A DNA stretch of 64,000 bases, taken from positions 1 through 64,000 of the forward strand of contig CALZJF010000003.1 of assembly GCA_945787885.1 (NCBI GenBank), given 5' to 3'. The stretch comes from an uncultured Bacteroidales bacterium. Lineage in GTDB: Bacteria; Bacteroidota; Bacteroidia; Bacteroidales; Bacteroidaceae. Both the position numbers and the translations under genes were made by a program. Positions 8,724-17,348 of this stretch are shown here, piece after piece. How positions within the stretch are numbered: the stretch's first letter is position 1; the number at the start of each line of letters is the position of its first letter. The notes below the pieces were generated by a model. It ran no database searches, was not told the DNA's origin, and saw nothing but the letters and a program-made list of their open reading frames with translations.

Positions 8724-9199
8724 CATGCGGGATAATACAAGTTTTTGTCGGAGGCAGAGTCAAGCACCTTCAGGTAAAGCTCAGCCTCATAGCGCGCCAT
8801 GGGAAGGTCGTGGAGCAGGGCAGTGCCGCAGTCGGCAGGCGTTGCACCGGGAATCTCGCCGTCATAGTGGGCGATGAATCGGAATGTCTCGCGGAGGAGC
8901 GGCAGCACATCCCGGCTTTCGCAGGCCCCCTTCACGAGCAGATAGCACCCTGTGAGACACCCCATCGGCCCCCAATAGACGATGCGCTCCCCCCAGACGG
9001 GATGGTTGCGCAGGAAGGTGGCCGCCAAGTGCTCAATGGTGTGTATGGCTCCCTGCCCCAGTGTAGGCTCGCGGTTAGGGAGCTTCATGCGGACATCGAA
9101 GGTGGTGACGACATCGCCGCCCACTTCATCGCGGCGCGACACATAGACACCGTGCTCCAGCAGTAGATGGTTAATCGTGAACGAGGCTATTTTCTCCAT
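8723..9199 (-). CDS. luxS: S-ribosylhomocysteine lyase LuxS
   Basis: 158 residues, full length for LuxS. The enzyme cleaves S-ribosylhomocysteine to homocysteine and DPD, the autoinducer-2 precursor, in the activated methyl cycle. Metal ligands are visible: HTIEH (His53, His57) and Cys124 in PADCG. The WGPMGCLTGCY segment holds the conserved Cys81. The N-terminal helix IASFTINHLLLEHGVYV also fits. A TATTTTTG -7 candidate lies about 140 bp upstream. No other methyl-cycle gene (such as pfs) is adjacent. Confidence 0.96.
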   Translation of the reverse strand: MEKIASFTINHLLLEHGVYVSRRDEVGGDVVTTFDVRMKLPNREPTLGQGAIHTIEHLAATFLRNHPVWGERIVYWGPMGCLTGCYLLVKGACESRDVLPLLRETFRFIAHYDGEIPGATPADCGTALLHDLPMARYEAELYLKVLDSASDKNLYYPA

Positions 9200-9338
9200 A
9201 GTGAGTGCATATTTGCGTTGGGAATGTTTGTGTTTCGCCCTCCCTCCATCCGTCCTTCGCCCTCACCTCACTGTGCCGATAGGGCGCACGAGGAGAGGAA
9301 GAGAGAGGAGGAAGATGAGAAACAATGATTTTGTGCGG

Positions 9339-9346
9339 CAAAAATA
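9339..9346 (-). promoter_or_regulatory. Candidate luxS promoter -7 element
   Basis: Minus-strand TATTTTTG fits TAnnTTTG and would give a leader of about 130 nt for luxS. No convincing -33 element is seen. The remaining sequence between 9200 and 9465 shows no gene. Confidence 0.35.
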
Positions 9347-9465
9347 CAAAATCCCATTGATATTCTTGGCGAAAATCCCCAAATATTTCTCTTTTTGCCC
9401 CTTCTCAATACTTGTTTGGGCGATGATGCCGACTGCGAGGAGGGGGATGGGCAGGCGAACGGAGA

Positions 9466-10977
9466 TTAGAAATTCATGGTGCGCCACGTGTCGGCCATGT
9501 TAGAAGATGCAGTCGTAGAGGGCGTTTGCGGCTTGCGCATCTTGAGGGTTTCGGCGCGCGAGGAGACTTCACGCGCGAGGAAGCTGGCGAGATCGCCGAA
9601 GTAAACTTCTCCCCCCGTCATTTGCAGACCTTTTAAGAGGTAGTAGGTGAAAAGTCCGTGCCCCTCTTCTGGCAGACACTGCGCTGTCTCGTTGCCCTGA
9701 GCAGCGGAGAATACCACCATGTTTCCCTCTGAAATTACGCCCTCTTCAGCAGCAATCTCCACGCCGCGCAGACCTTCGTTGACGCTTTCGTTGTCGCGGT
9801 TTACGCCGCTGAAGCAAGCATCGAGGAAAACGGAGGTTTGCGAGAAGGCGAGTTGCCCGATGCGGCTATAGAAATCATCGAGCGAAATGCCATACTGCGG
9901 CTTTGTGCCGCGCACATCAGTGGGGAGAATGTACGCCTTGTTTTTATTCTGAACGTCAGGAACACCATGCCCTGCATAATAAACTATGAGGCGTTTGCCC
10001 TCGCGGTTGGGAATGTTTTCCAGCCATCCCAGCTCGTCCTCCAGAATCAGCTGCTTCGTAGCATCTTCGCAGATGTGGATATTCGTGGCAGGAATGCCAA
10101 GCGTACGCTCACAGTATTGGGCAAAGACGCGGGCATCATGGATGGCAAAGGGGACTTCGGAGACGAAACGATAGTTCTGATTGCCGATGACGAGGGCATA
10201 CATATTATGGCGCATACCATAGCTTTGGGGAATAATGCTATCGACCTCAGAAGTAAGGTAATCATAATCAACTACTAAAGCCTGATTAGCCCCTTCGCGA
10301 TAGCGCGTCAGTGCGTTTTTGCTCAGGCCGTAGGTGTGGCAATTGCCTGTGTTGATGAGGCTGGGGAGACGGCGAATCTCATAATCATAGAGCGAATGAC
10401 GCACGGAGCCATCTATCTTCACTTCTGAGGCAAAGACATAAGAGCCGAGGTTGGCTGTGGGACTCACCTCAATAGAGCGCAGACCAGAGCAGTTGATGAA
10501 GGCTTGGTCTTGCACAAGACACTGGTCTGGAATCTTCACTGATGTGATGGACCGACAGTTGGCAAAGGCGATGGTGCCTATCTTTCGGATGGAATTGGGC
10601 AGTGAGATACTGGTGAGGCGTTCGCAATTATAGAAAGCTCCCCACTCAATAGAATTGACGGAGAAATCTTCAAAGACGACTTCGCTAAGTTTCGACATAT
10701 TGGCAAAGGCACACGATCCAATGCTGCTAACACCTTCAGAAATGCGGACATTGCGAACATCGAGCCCCATTTTTATCCAGGGAGCTTTGTGTTTCTGTGT
10801 ATTGTAGTCCTCCATAGGAATTCGGTAAACATTCTTGGAGATATTGCTAATGACGAGCGTTTTTCCGTCAAAAGTCCATCGAAGGTCTTTTCCGCAAGTA
10901 CCCTCAATAATGCCTTGAGCCAGAGTGCTGATGCTGCAACAGCAAGCAATGATGAGAGCAAACAAATATCTTTTCAT
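9466..10977 (-). CDS. Exported leucine-rich-repeat caspase-like protease
   Basis: 503 residues. Signal peptide MKRYLFALIIACCCSISTLAQ. Residues about 25-200 hold BspA-type leucine-rich repeats (IGSCAFANMSKLSEVVFED, IEWGAFYNCERLTSISLP, IGTIAFANCRSITSVKIP). Residues about 260-500 form a caspase/metacaspase p20-like domain: the beta strand MYALVIGNQNY, catalytic His337 in YYAGHG and catalytic Cys388 in FLDACFSG. It is the last gene of a five-gene minus-strand run headed by the CHASE2 gene, 31 bp after the beta-barrel gene. Export is unusual for the caspase fold, which is mostly cytosolic. Its substrate is unknown; the repeats probably bind a protein or glycan partner. Confidence 0.85.
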   Translation of the reverse strand: MKRYLFALIIACCCSISTLAQGIIEGTCGKDLRWTFDGKTLVISNISKNVYRIPMEDYNTQKHKAPWIKMGLDVRNVRISEGVSSIGSCAFANMSKLSEVVFEDFSVNSIEWGAFYNCERLTSISLPNSIRKIGTIAFANCRSITSVKIPDQCLVQDQAFINCSGLRSIEVSPTANLGSYVFASEVKIDGSVRHSLYDYEIRRLPSLINTGNCHTYGLSKNALTRYREGANQALVVDYDYLTSEVDSIIPQSYGMRHNMYALVIGNQNYRFVSEVPFAIHDARVFAQYCERTLGIPATNIHICEDATKQLILEDELGWLENIPNREGKRLIVYYAGHGVPDVQNKNKAYILPTDVRGTKPQYGISLDDFYSRIGQLAFSQTSVFLDACFSGVNRDNESVNEGLRGVEIAAEEGVISEGNMVVFSAAQGNETAQCLPEEGHGLFTYYLLKGLQMTGGEVYFGDLASFLAREVSSRAETLKMRKPQTPSTTASSNMADTWRTMNF

Positions 10978-11008
10978 GACTTTTTTAGTTTCAGGTTACA
11001 AAAGTAGG

Positions 11009-11956
11009 CTACCAAATATAAGAAAGCGTCACGCGTTTAGAGGTCTCGCTGAATTTGAATTTCTCGTTTCCATATATTTTCTTCTCAGCAGACTTGATGG
11101 TGTAGTTGCCATGTATCACCTCATAGCCCAGACCGATGTTTCTCCAGCTGATGCGCAGTCCCCAATTAGTGGTTAATCCGTGGCCCCAAAGAATCTTGCT
11201 ACTTCCGCTCACACGCTCGAAATACGTTTCTTCGTAGCTGTTTTCAGCATTATTCTCGGTCTTTGCAAGCAGATTGAGGTCTTGCTGGTCGTTGCCTCGC
11301 ATCCAGAAGAGCCCTATACGGTAGCCGATGGTGAAATAGGCTTGCAAACGCAGGTGTGCAGCCTGCACATTTTCCAATGGTGTCAGAGGAGCTACCGTGA
11401 TAGCTGGACCTAAGTGCATGGCATAGGCGAAGCTGTACATTTCCGAACCCCAAGGGACGTATTGGTATTCATCGACGCTGTCTTCTACGCGGAAGGTATG
11501 ACGGCTGTCGTAGCGCATGAGGCTGTCCTCGCAGTAATGGTTGACGGAGAGATCGAGCCCCGTGAAGTAAAGGCCGAAGGATACAAGATTTGAAATTGGC
11601 TTCTTATGGAACGGGAAGATAGTGGAACGCTTCAGCGACAATCCCCAATTCGTGGTATATGTGGGCGATTGTTTTGTTTCGGTCTTTGTGGCAGGGTCAT
11701 ACATCATGAGCGATTTGCCTTTCAGACTCGTTGAAGCATAAGACAGCGTCAGGTAAGCTCTCGGTTTCCAAACACTACTGATGACCTCAGTACGATATTT
11801 TTTAGAGTAGGCCATCTCTTGCATTTGGAGGATTTCGCTGATGCTGACTACCTGAGTAGTATCTTCTTCGAAATCCAGATTTGTTGGGTTGTTCTGCGCC
11901 TGAAGTCCGAGCGACATCAGAAGCGCAGCCAGCAGAAATATTGTTTTTTTCATCAT
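11009..11956 (-). CDS. Putative outer-membrane beta-barrel protein in CHASE2-caspase operon
   Basis: 315 residues with signal peptide MMKKTIFLLAALLMSLGLQAQ. The rest alternates polar and hydrophobic/aromatic residues with recurring strand-like segments (RAYLTLSYAST, NWGLSLKRST, LRLQAYFTIGYRIGLFW, NWGLRISWRNIGLGYEVIHGNYTI) and ends in an aromatic residue (LSYIW). This suits an outer-membrane barrel of perhaps 10-12 strands. I do not recognise the family. It lies between the DUF4384-like gene (68 bp upstream) and the caspase gene (31 bp downstream), so a role as the membrane partner of the caspase is plausible but inferred. Two adjacent ATGs could each be the start. Confidence 0.7.
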   Translation of the reverse strand: MMKKTIFLLAALLMSLGLQAQNNPTNLDFEEDTTQVVSISEILQMQEMAYSKKYRTEVISSVWKPRAYLTLSYASTSLKGKSLMMYDPATKTETKQSPTYTTNWGLSLKRSTIFPFHKKPISNLVSFGLYFTGLDLSVNHYCEDSLMRYDSRHTFRVEDSVDEYQYVPWGSEMYSFAYAMHLGPAITVAPLTPLENVQAAHLRLQAYFTIGYRIGLFWMRGNDQQDLNLLAKTENNAENSYEETYFERVSGSSKILWGHGLTTNWGLRISWRNIGLGYEVIHGNYTIKSAEKKIYGNEKFKFSETSKRVTLSYIW

Positions 11957-12024
11957 AGGGGAGGGAGATTGTAAGTAAATTTTATCCGTAAAAGGAAATT
12001 CTTGTTAGCCGAAAGATTGCCGTG

Positions 12025-12903
12025 TCAGATGGCAGAGCCGACAATCTTCACCCATTTGCTGCGATCGACTACCATATCTCGGTCGCGGAGGCGGAGACGT
12101 TTGAGCCATGCTTCAAAGTCTTCGATGCTCAGACTATTGGGATGGCGATGGTCGCCCGTGATTTCATTGCACTTCGTAAAGGGATTCGGTGAGAAGATGA
12201 GCACCACCTGATCCATTTCCAATGGCTGCGTGGTGATGAGATTATAGGGAATGGCTTTCGGGTCTGCCTCTCTGTCGAAGAGAAGATAGTCTTTCCCAGC
12301 CTGCACATAGTGCTGTCCGCGGGGATTATGCTTATAGGGCAGCAGGCAACTGGCTTCTTTATGTGTGCTGTCAAGCAGATAGACAGCAACATAGCCCGCG
12401 ATGGGAGAGCGAAATTGGATGAAGATGCGTTGTTTGTTGTTGAAGACCAACTGCTCTTCAGTATCATTCTTATCACCACGGAGAATCTTCCATGAGAAAT
12501 CAATGTGAGCTTGCGGAATCTCGCGTGCAAGCCCCCACACCTCGGCAGTGTAAATGATATAATTCTCCTGTACCTCCATCTTTACCTTCGGCTCTCGGGT
12601 GTCTTCCACCCATTCGGCTTGTGCAGAGAGGTCAGTCTCTTCTACGAAGCGCGTCATCTCTTCGCCGTCGATTTGATAGTCGAGGATGTTGGAAGAAAAG
12701 GTGATGAGTTCGCCAAACTCTGCCCGTATGGCATCTACTCGTGCGCGATTGATACATTCGCGCCGAGCTTCCATAGGGGTGATATTGTCAGTTTCAGAAA
12801 TCGATAGTCGGGCTGTCCCATGCACTTTGACGGGCTTTTGCGCCCATCCCATCGTGAAAGAGAGTAATGATTGCAGGAGGACAAAGGCTATAAATTTTTT
12901 CAT
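12025..12903 (-). CDS. DUF4384/LPP20-like periplasmic protein
   Basis: 292 residues from the start chosen for the signal peptide MKKFIAFVLLQSLLSFTMGWAQ. Residues about 22-140 contain an LPP20-like pattern (VHGTARLSISETDNITPMEARRECINRARVDAIRAEFG...). The C-terminal half (KQRIFIQFRSPIAGYVAVYLLD...YKAGKDYLLF-type strands) resembles DUF4384, a beta-rich domain often found beside bacterial caspases. In-frame ATG at 12921 would overlap the upstream stop, but the later ATG gives the clean signal peptide. It probably acts as an envelope adaptor; no catalytic residues are seen. Family assignment by eye is moderate. Confidence 0.7.
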   Translation of the reverse strand: MKKFIAFVLLQSLLSFTMGWAQKPVKVHGTARLSISETDNITPMEARRECINRARVDAIRAEFGELITFSSNILDYQIDGEEMTRFVEETDLSAQAEWVEDTREPKVKMEVQENYIIYTAEVWGLAREIPQAHIDFSWKILRGDKNDTEEQLVFNNKQRIFIQFRSPIAGYVAVYLLDSTHKEASCLLPYKHNPRGQHYVQAGKDYLLFDREADPKAIPYNLITTQPLEMDQVVLIFSPNPFTKCNEITGDHRHPNSLSIEDFEAWLKRLRLRDRDMVVDRSKWVKIVGSAI

Positions 12904-12913
12904 ACACATTGTT

Positions 12914-14818
12914 TCAGTCATCGAGCGGAATAAGGATGGCTTTTTTGTTTTTCATCAGAGGCATCTCCATTCCCACGCAGGCATTGATATAGGTGGGGTC
13001 GCAGAGAGTGAAGTCCATGCCAGCGGCATTCGTATAGCAGACGCCGGAGGGCGTGCTGTCGAAATGTACGGCTGCGGCCAAATGTCCTGGGTAATAGACG
13101 AGGACGCAGGGAAGATGGAGGAGGTCGCGGACGAGACGCGTGAAGAGGATGGCTCGGTCTTCGCAGTCGGCATAAGGATAATGGAGGGTTTCTTCGGCAA
13201 AGAACGCTCGGTCGCCGCCCCAGACTTTATCATCGTATTCGTATTCAAAGCCCGTCTGCACCCAGTTCAGCAGGCGATTGACGGCAGCCAACTGCGAAAG
13301 TCCTGCCAACTGCTCCTGCAGTGTGGGGTAAAGCTGCTGCTGCACATCAGTGTCTAACGGTGTGTTAGCATAAATGGCCCAACGTGTGGTCATGTTGCTG
13401 CCAACGTAGGAACTGGGATAGGCTGCAAGGAAGTCAAGAAGATTGCGGTTCACCCGCACATCGACCGTCAGGTCAGCGTATTGGCTGGACCGTATGGTGC
13501 GTCCCTCGTCTGCTGCGTTCTGCAACGATGGCAACTGTTCAATGACCAGGGAGAGTTTCTGCTCTTGTGGGAAGGCTGCCTCGCAGATATCGAGCGAACC
13601 TTCTACGGGCTCCAGTAGATAATAGCGTTCATCGTCGATGACGAAGAATCCGCGGCCGAAGATAATATGGTCAGAAGCTACGAGGAGATGGAGGCATCCG
13701 TCCTGACTGCCGAATCTCACTTGATAGCCGCTCTGGCAGAAGAGGTAGCCAGCGAGCAAGGTCGCTTCGTCAGTGCCTTCACCGCAGAATTGGGCAGCAA
13801 GGGCTTGGAGCATTTGGAGATAGGCCCAGTCGCACAATTGATGCTTGGCCCGCAGGCGTAGGCAGTCAACGAGCAGATTGTCATAGGGTGCGGAGGCAAA
13901 ATGAATCCATGCGTCTGCCACACGGTCTGGGCTCGCCTCGCCAAGGCAGATGCGCCGGCCTTCGTCGAGGCGGACGGTGAGTTCTGTGCCATAGAAACGG
14001 AAGGGGAATTGCGTATATCGACGCTCGTCTTCCTCTTCATCCGTCTCCTCAATAGGGACGATGGGCTCTACTTCGGGTTGTGGCTGCGGCACTATCTCCA
14101 TTGCGGGCAGCTCCTCCGCTTCCTTGCGATTGTCGCGATTGTCGTCTGGCAGGGTCTCCACCATGTCGTCTTCTGGCACGACCTGAGGCTCCACCCGAGG
14201 CTCCACTGGTTTCTCCACGGGGCTATGCTGGGCATATTGTTTCCAAGCGTTCCTGACGAAGTCGGCATAGTGGGCATTGGCCTCCCTGCGGAACCGCTGA
14301 TATTTTTCGCGCTGCGTCTGGCTGAAGCGTTTGTAGCTTTCGCGCAGCGTAGCAGCATTGTCAGCAAAAGAGCCTGGCATCAAGGAGGTCTTTGCAGAGT
14401 CAGTCTCACGCGTGACGGTGGCAAAGTCGGCATAGCGTTGTTGCTGCACGAACTTCTTGTTGCTCATCTGCTTTTTTACATACGCCATATAGCGTGCCGT
14501 GACGGTATAGACGCTGTTGTCATTGCTTCTTGCCAAGGCATCCACAGTGCCGCGTCCGGGCTTTTTCAATACGATGCGTCGAGCGTTTGCTTCATCGAGC
14601 AGTTCCACCTTTCCGCCGTAGGGGATGTTAATCTCCGTTTGCGGCGTAAGAGCGGAATTCATGACCACGGGGCTGCTCTTGCCTTGACAGAACTGCTCAA
14701 CCTTGCCTACGACATGATACGCCACCATCTTCTGTGCTTCAGCCTGCAAAAAGCTGAGAGCGCAAAGCATGCAGAGCATCAAGCAGCGCAAGAGCAAACT
14801 TTTCAGAATTTGTTTCAT
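12914..14818 (-). CDS. FecR-like / transglutaminase-like exported protein
   Basis: 634 residues with signal peptide ending near QAEAQ (residue 29). Residues about 30-105 look FecR-like (VVGKVEQFCQG...INIPYGGKVELLDEANARRIVLKKPGRG). A Lys/Arg-rich coiled-coil-like segment and an acidic Pro-rich linker (about 200-265) follow. The C-terminal domain carries a transglutaminase/cysteine-protease-like triad: Cys552 in YADCEDRA, His585 in AAVHF and Asp607 in LCDPTY. It may act as a peptidase, a crosslinker or a binding domain. It starts 40 bp after the CHASE2 gene and ends 10 bp before the DUF4384-like gene, so it is in the same operon. Confidence 0.75.
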   Translation of the reverse strand: MKQILKSLLLRCLMLCMLCALSFLQAEAQKMVAYHVVGKVEQFCQGKSSPVVMNSALTPQTEINIPYGGKVELLDEANARRIVLKKPGRGTVDALARSNDNSVYTVTARYMAYVKKQMSNKKFVQQQRYADFATVTRETDSAKTSLMPGSFADNAATLRESYKRFSQTQREKYQRFRREANAHYADFVRNAWKQYAQHSPVEKPVEPRVEPQVVPEDDMVETLPDDNRDNRKEAEELPAMEIVPQPQPEVEPIVPIEETDEEEDERRYTQFPFRFYGTELTVRLDEGRRICLGEASPDRVADAWIHFASAPYDNLLVDCLRLRAKHQLCDWAYLQMLQALAAQFCGEGTDEATLLAGYLFCQSGYQVRFGSQDGCLHLLVASDHIIFGRGFFVIDDERYYLLEPVEGSLDICEAAFPQEQKLSLVIEQLPSLQNAADEGRTIRSSQYADLTVDVRVNRNLLDFLAAYPSSYVGSNMTTRWAIYANTPLDTDVQQQLYPTLQEQLAGLSQLAAVNRLLNWVQTGFEYEYDDKVWGGDRAFFAEETLHYPYADCEDRAILFTRLVRDLLHLPCVLVYYPGHLAAAVHFDSTPSGVCYTNAAGMDFTLCDPTYINACVGMEMPLMKNKKAILIPLDD

Positions 14819-14858
14819 AGGAAATAATGGAGTAGGGAAGTGGAAACGGACGGCATAA

Positions 14859-16052
14859 TCAGTCTGCCTGACGGGCTTCGATTCTCCGCTGCCGCCATGC
14901 CTTCAGATAATTTTCGATAGCAATGAAGAGATTGCGCGAAGTGCCGAGGAAGGTGATGACGGTGAGTGCCCAAGCCAGATTGACGCTCCACCCATATATA
15001 TTAAAGAGGAGGAAGCAGATGCCGAGTATGAGCGTAGAGAAGAAAATAGTCCAGATGCCCATCATATACGTTGAGCCCACGATGTAGCGGATGAAGATGC
15101 GCTTTGATGCTGCCGTGCGAGTCAGATAGTGGTGCTGGAGCACTTCTACGAGCAAGATGATGAGGAGGGAGATGAGGCATAGGGCAGGATAAGAAAGTGT
15201 CTTCACCTCATTGCTGTAGAGCACACTCTGCAAGCCGTAAGCCATTAGTTCTACGCCGGCAATCTTTCCGATTGGTGTCCAGTGCATGTCGGTGTCTTGG
15301 TTCATTGCTCCGATTAGCACGATTTGCCCCTCTATCATTTCCGGGTGCTGGCTGACCTCTTCAGGCGAAAGTACGCGAAAGACCGTGGGCGTGAAGTTGA
15401 TTCTCACGTCCTCGCGCCGATTCTTCACCAAGTCTGTCTCTGCATAACGGTTTGCTATCTGCGTGACGAACGATGGCTGCCATTGCCCCTTCAGCCGCTC
15501 GTAGAGGGGTATCTTTCGCTTCATGTTATCGAAGAGGGCGCGCGGGATGTTCGTGCTGCCCTCGCAGACATCGACGGCTTCGGTGAAGAAGGAATGAATG
15601 GCATTCGTCCATCCAATGCTATCGTTCCTCCAGTCTGTCAGTTTCATGGAGCAGACGATATTCTGATGCCGCTCCATCGTCTCTATCAGACTATAGTTGC
15701 CATCCATGTCGCAGCCCTCAAGGTCGAAGTTGACATCCAGTCCCACCACCTTGGGCGAATGGGTTTCCACGGCTTCAATCAGCTCGGCAATATCCTTCCG
15801 CTTGACGAGTTGCGTCATATCGACCAAGGTGATTACGTGCGACGTGTCGGGCTTGCCACTCTCCTGCTGGATTTCATAGTAGATGTCAGTGAAGGAGAAG
15901 TCCTTGACAACGCGTTTCACTGGGTCTAACGGCTTGGCGTAAATAGCTATCAAGGCGAACAGACTGGATATGGCGATAGAAATCAGTGTGATGGCACAAT
16001 GCCGATAGAAGTGCTGATAGAAGTGCCGCGGATGTTTCTTAAACCTGTTCAT
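14859..16052 (-). CDS. CHASE2-domain membrane sensor without output domain
   Basis: 397 residues. One N-terminal transmembrane segment (about 20-38), an extracytoplasmic CHASE2 domain (about 45-270, with VKDFSFTDIYYE, VVGLDVNFD, INFTPTVFRVLS and the terminal GQIVLIGAMNQDTDMHWTPIGKIAGVELMA), then three transmembrane segments to about residue 375 and a basic tail. CHASE2 is an extracellular sensing domain usually fused to kinases, cyclases or phosphatases; none is present here. It is first in a five-gene run, and a family A element begins 28 bp upstream, so the promoter must lie in or beyond it. Ligand unknown. Confidence 0.85.
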   Translation of the reverse strand: MNRFKKHPRHFYQHFYRHCAITLISIAISSLFALIAIYAKPLDPVKRVVKDFSFTDIYYEIQQESGKPDTSHVITLVDMTQLVKRKDIAELIEAVETHSPKVVGLDVNFDLEGCDMDGNYSLIETMERHQNIVCSMKLTDWRNDSIGWTNAIHSFFTEAVDVCEGSTNIPRALFDNMKRKIPLYERLKGQWQPSFVTQIANRYAETDLVKNRREDVRINFTPTVFRVLSPEEVSQHPEMIEGQIVLIGAMNQDTDMHWTPIGKIAGVELMAYGLQSVLYSNEVKTLSYPALCLISLLIILLVEVLQHHYLTRTAASKRIFIRYIVGSTYMMGIWTIFFSTLILGICFLLFNIYGWSVNLAWALTVITFLGTSRNLFIAIENYLKAWRQRRIEARQAD

Positions 16053-16079
16053 AGCGATTCTTGACCATAGAACTTATAA

Positions 16080-16275
16080 GGTAGGTTCTATAAATTAGCT
16101 TGCGATGTATTTGCGGCTATCGTGCCGTAGGTTTTTGTTTTTCATGAGGGAGCGTAGCGGGCTACGTGACTGAATGAAAGACAAAAAGATACGGTGCGAG
16201 AGGCGTGAAGACATCCAAGTAAAGCAGAAACACAGCCTTACTTTGAAAACTAATTTATAGATTATAGAACCTACC
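16080..16275 (+). mobile_element. Family A hairpin element, copy 2
   Basis: 196 bp with ends GGTAGGTTCTATAAATTAG and ATAGAACCTACC, flanked by a perfect ATAA duplication (16076-16079, 16276-16279). The right end carries a small internal duplication (TTATAGATTATAG), which explains the extra 7 bp over other copies. It occupies the upstream region of the CHASE2 gene. Confidence 0.85.
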
Positions 16276-16277
16276 AT

Positions 16278-16335
16278 AAGAGTAGGTGATGGAAATTATT
16301 CAATAGTAGGTGTCGTAAGAATTATTATGGTTTTT
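16278..16335. repeat. Family B end fragment between two family A copies
   Basis: AAGAGTAGGTGATGGAAATTATT followed by AATAGTAGGTGTCGTAAGAATTATTATGG matches the left ends of family B copies at 25291 and 29113; the element body is missing. It separates family A copies 2 and 3 and shows repeated insertion at this site. Confidence 0.55.
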
Positions 16336-16525
16336 GGTAGGTTCTATCAATTAGCTTGTGATGTGTTCGCAGCTATCATGTCGTAGGTTTTTGATATTCA
16401 TAAGGGAGCGTAGCGGGCTACGTGACCGAATGAAAGACAAAAACCTACGGTGGGAGAGGCGTGAAGACATCCAAGTACAAATAGAAACACTACCTTCCAT
16501 TGAAAACTAATTCATACAACCTACC
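16336..16525 (+). mobile_element. Family A hairpin element, copy 3 (degenerate)
   Basis: 190 bp, same layout as the other family A copies but with more substitutions (for example TTCATACAACCTACC at the right end) and no intact target duplication. Probably an older insertion. Confidence 0.75.
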
Positions 16526-16540
16526 CTTTATGTGTTAGCC

Positions 16541-16595
16541 CCTCTCTCTGTCGCTTCTTTTTGCCTTGAAGACAGTCACATGGCCTGTGCTATTC
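16541..16595 (+). repeat. Family B core fragment reaching into the LPP20-like gene end
   Basis: The stretch TTGCCTTGAAGACAGTCACATGGCCTG matches the centre of family B (for example 29200-29230). Both element ends are missing here. It covers the TAG stop of the LPP20-like gene, so that gene's 3' end appears to derive from, or be cut by, the element. Confidence 0.55.
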
Positions 16596-17273
16596 CCCCA
16601 TCAGTTTCGAGAGTTTTTCCTGCAGTTCGCCGCTTTCTTTCTCAAAGGCCTTCAATACGGTGGAGCGGGCCGACCTGCCGTCGCAGCTCACATTGACCAT
16701 CACTTCCGTCTTGCCGTCTTTTTCACGAAAAGCCTCAAAGACCACTTGTGTCCTGCCGAGCGACTGCTCCACGAACTGCCTGCTGGAGGTGAGCACTTTG
16801 CCTACGGTCTCTACGTCGGAATGGCTCAGCTCCACGTTGCTCTCCGATGCTTCGATGAGTTCCGTCACTTCCGTCTGAATACAGGCAGCCACGTCAGTGC
16901 GAGCGCGAGCCACGGCCTGTTTGCGGGCTGTGCCAAACGTACTGCCATAGCCGCTGCCACGTCCGATGATAAAGCGAGGAAAGGTGCCTTCCAGCTCATA
17001 CTGCGCCATCAGCGCATCGTTGAGCTGCTGTTCCAGACTGGGAGTGCCGGGGCTGGACTTCCAGCCTTCTTTCTTCCATGCTCTCACCTGCCTCTTGGTT
17101 TCCTTCCAAACGTTCGACTCCACTTGTTTGCGCGTCATTTTCGCCATGGTCTTACGCATTTTGATGACTTCCTTCTGCTGCTCTACCCATTGTTCCGTTT
17201 GCGACATGGCTGGCAAAGCGGCCATCATAAAGCCGCCGAGCACGAGAATGGCCAGATGATTTCTGAGTTTCAT
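16590..17273 (-). CDS. LPP20-like exported protein
   Basis: 227 residues from the ATG chosen for the signal peptide (MKLRNHLAILVLGGFMMAALPAMSQ). A basic, probably coiled-coil segment follows (about 25-70), then an LPP20-like region with GTARKQAVARARTDVAACIQTEVTELIEAS and VETVGKVLTSSRQFVEQSL, and a strand VEVMVNVSCDG-like end. There is no lipobox Cys, so it is periplasmic rather than lipidated. It precedes the CHASE2 operon on the same strand, but two family A copies lie between, so cotranscription is uncertain. The shared LPP20 pattern with the gene at 12025 suggests a functional link. Confidence 0.7.
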   Translation of the reverse strand: MKLRNHLAILVLGGFMMAALPAMSQTEQWVEQQKEVIKMRKTMAKMTRKQVESNVWKETKRQVRAWKKEGWKSSPGTPSLEQQLNDALMAQYELEGTFPRFIIGRGSGYGSTFGTARKQAVARARTDVAACIQTEVTELIEASESNVELSHSDVETVGKVLTSSRQFVEQSLGRTQVVFEAFREKDGKTEVMVNVSCDGRSARSTVLKAFEKESGELQEKLSKLMGE

Positions 17274-17340
17274 AGTCGTTAGCTGTTTTTTTGTTTCCTT
17301 CATCACTACATGGTGGTGCAACATCCCTCATTCTTTTTTG

Positions 17341-17348
17341 CAAATGTA
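17341..17348 (-). promoter_or_regulatory. Candidate promoter -7 element of the LPP20-like gene
   Basis: Minus-strand TACATTTG fits TAnnTTTG and lies about 70 bp upstream of the chosen start. It falls within or before the longer in-frame extension, supporting the later start. No -33 box at the expected spacing. Confidence 0.4.
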
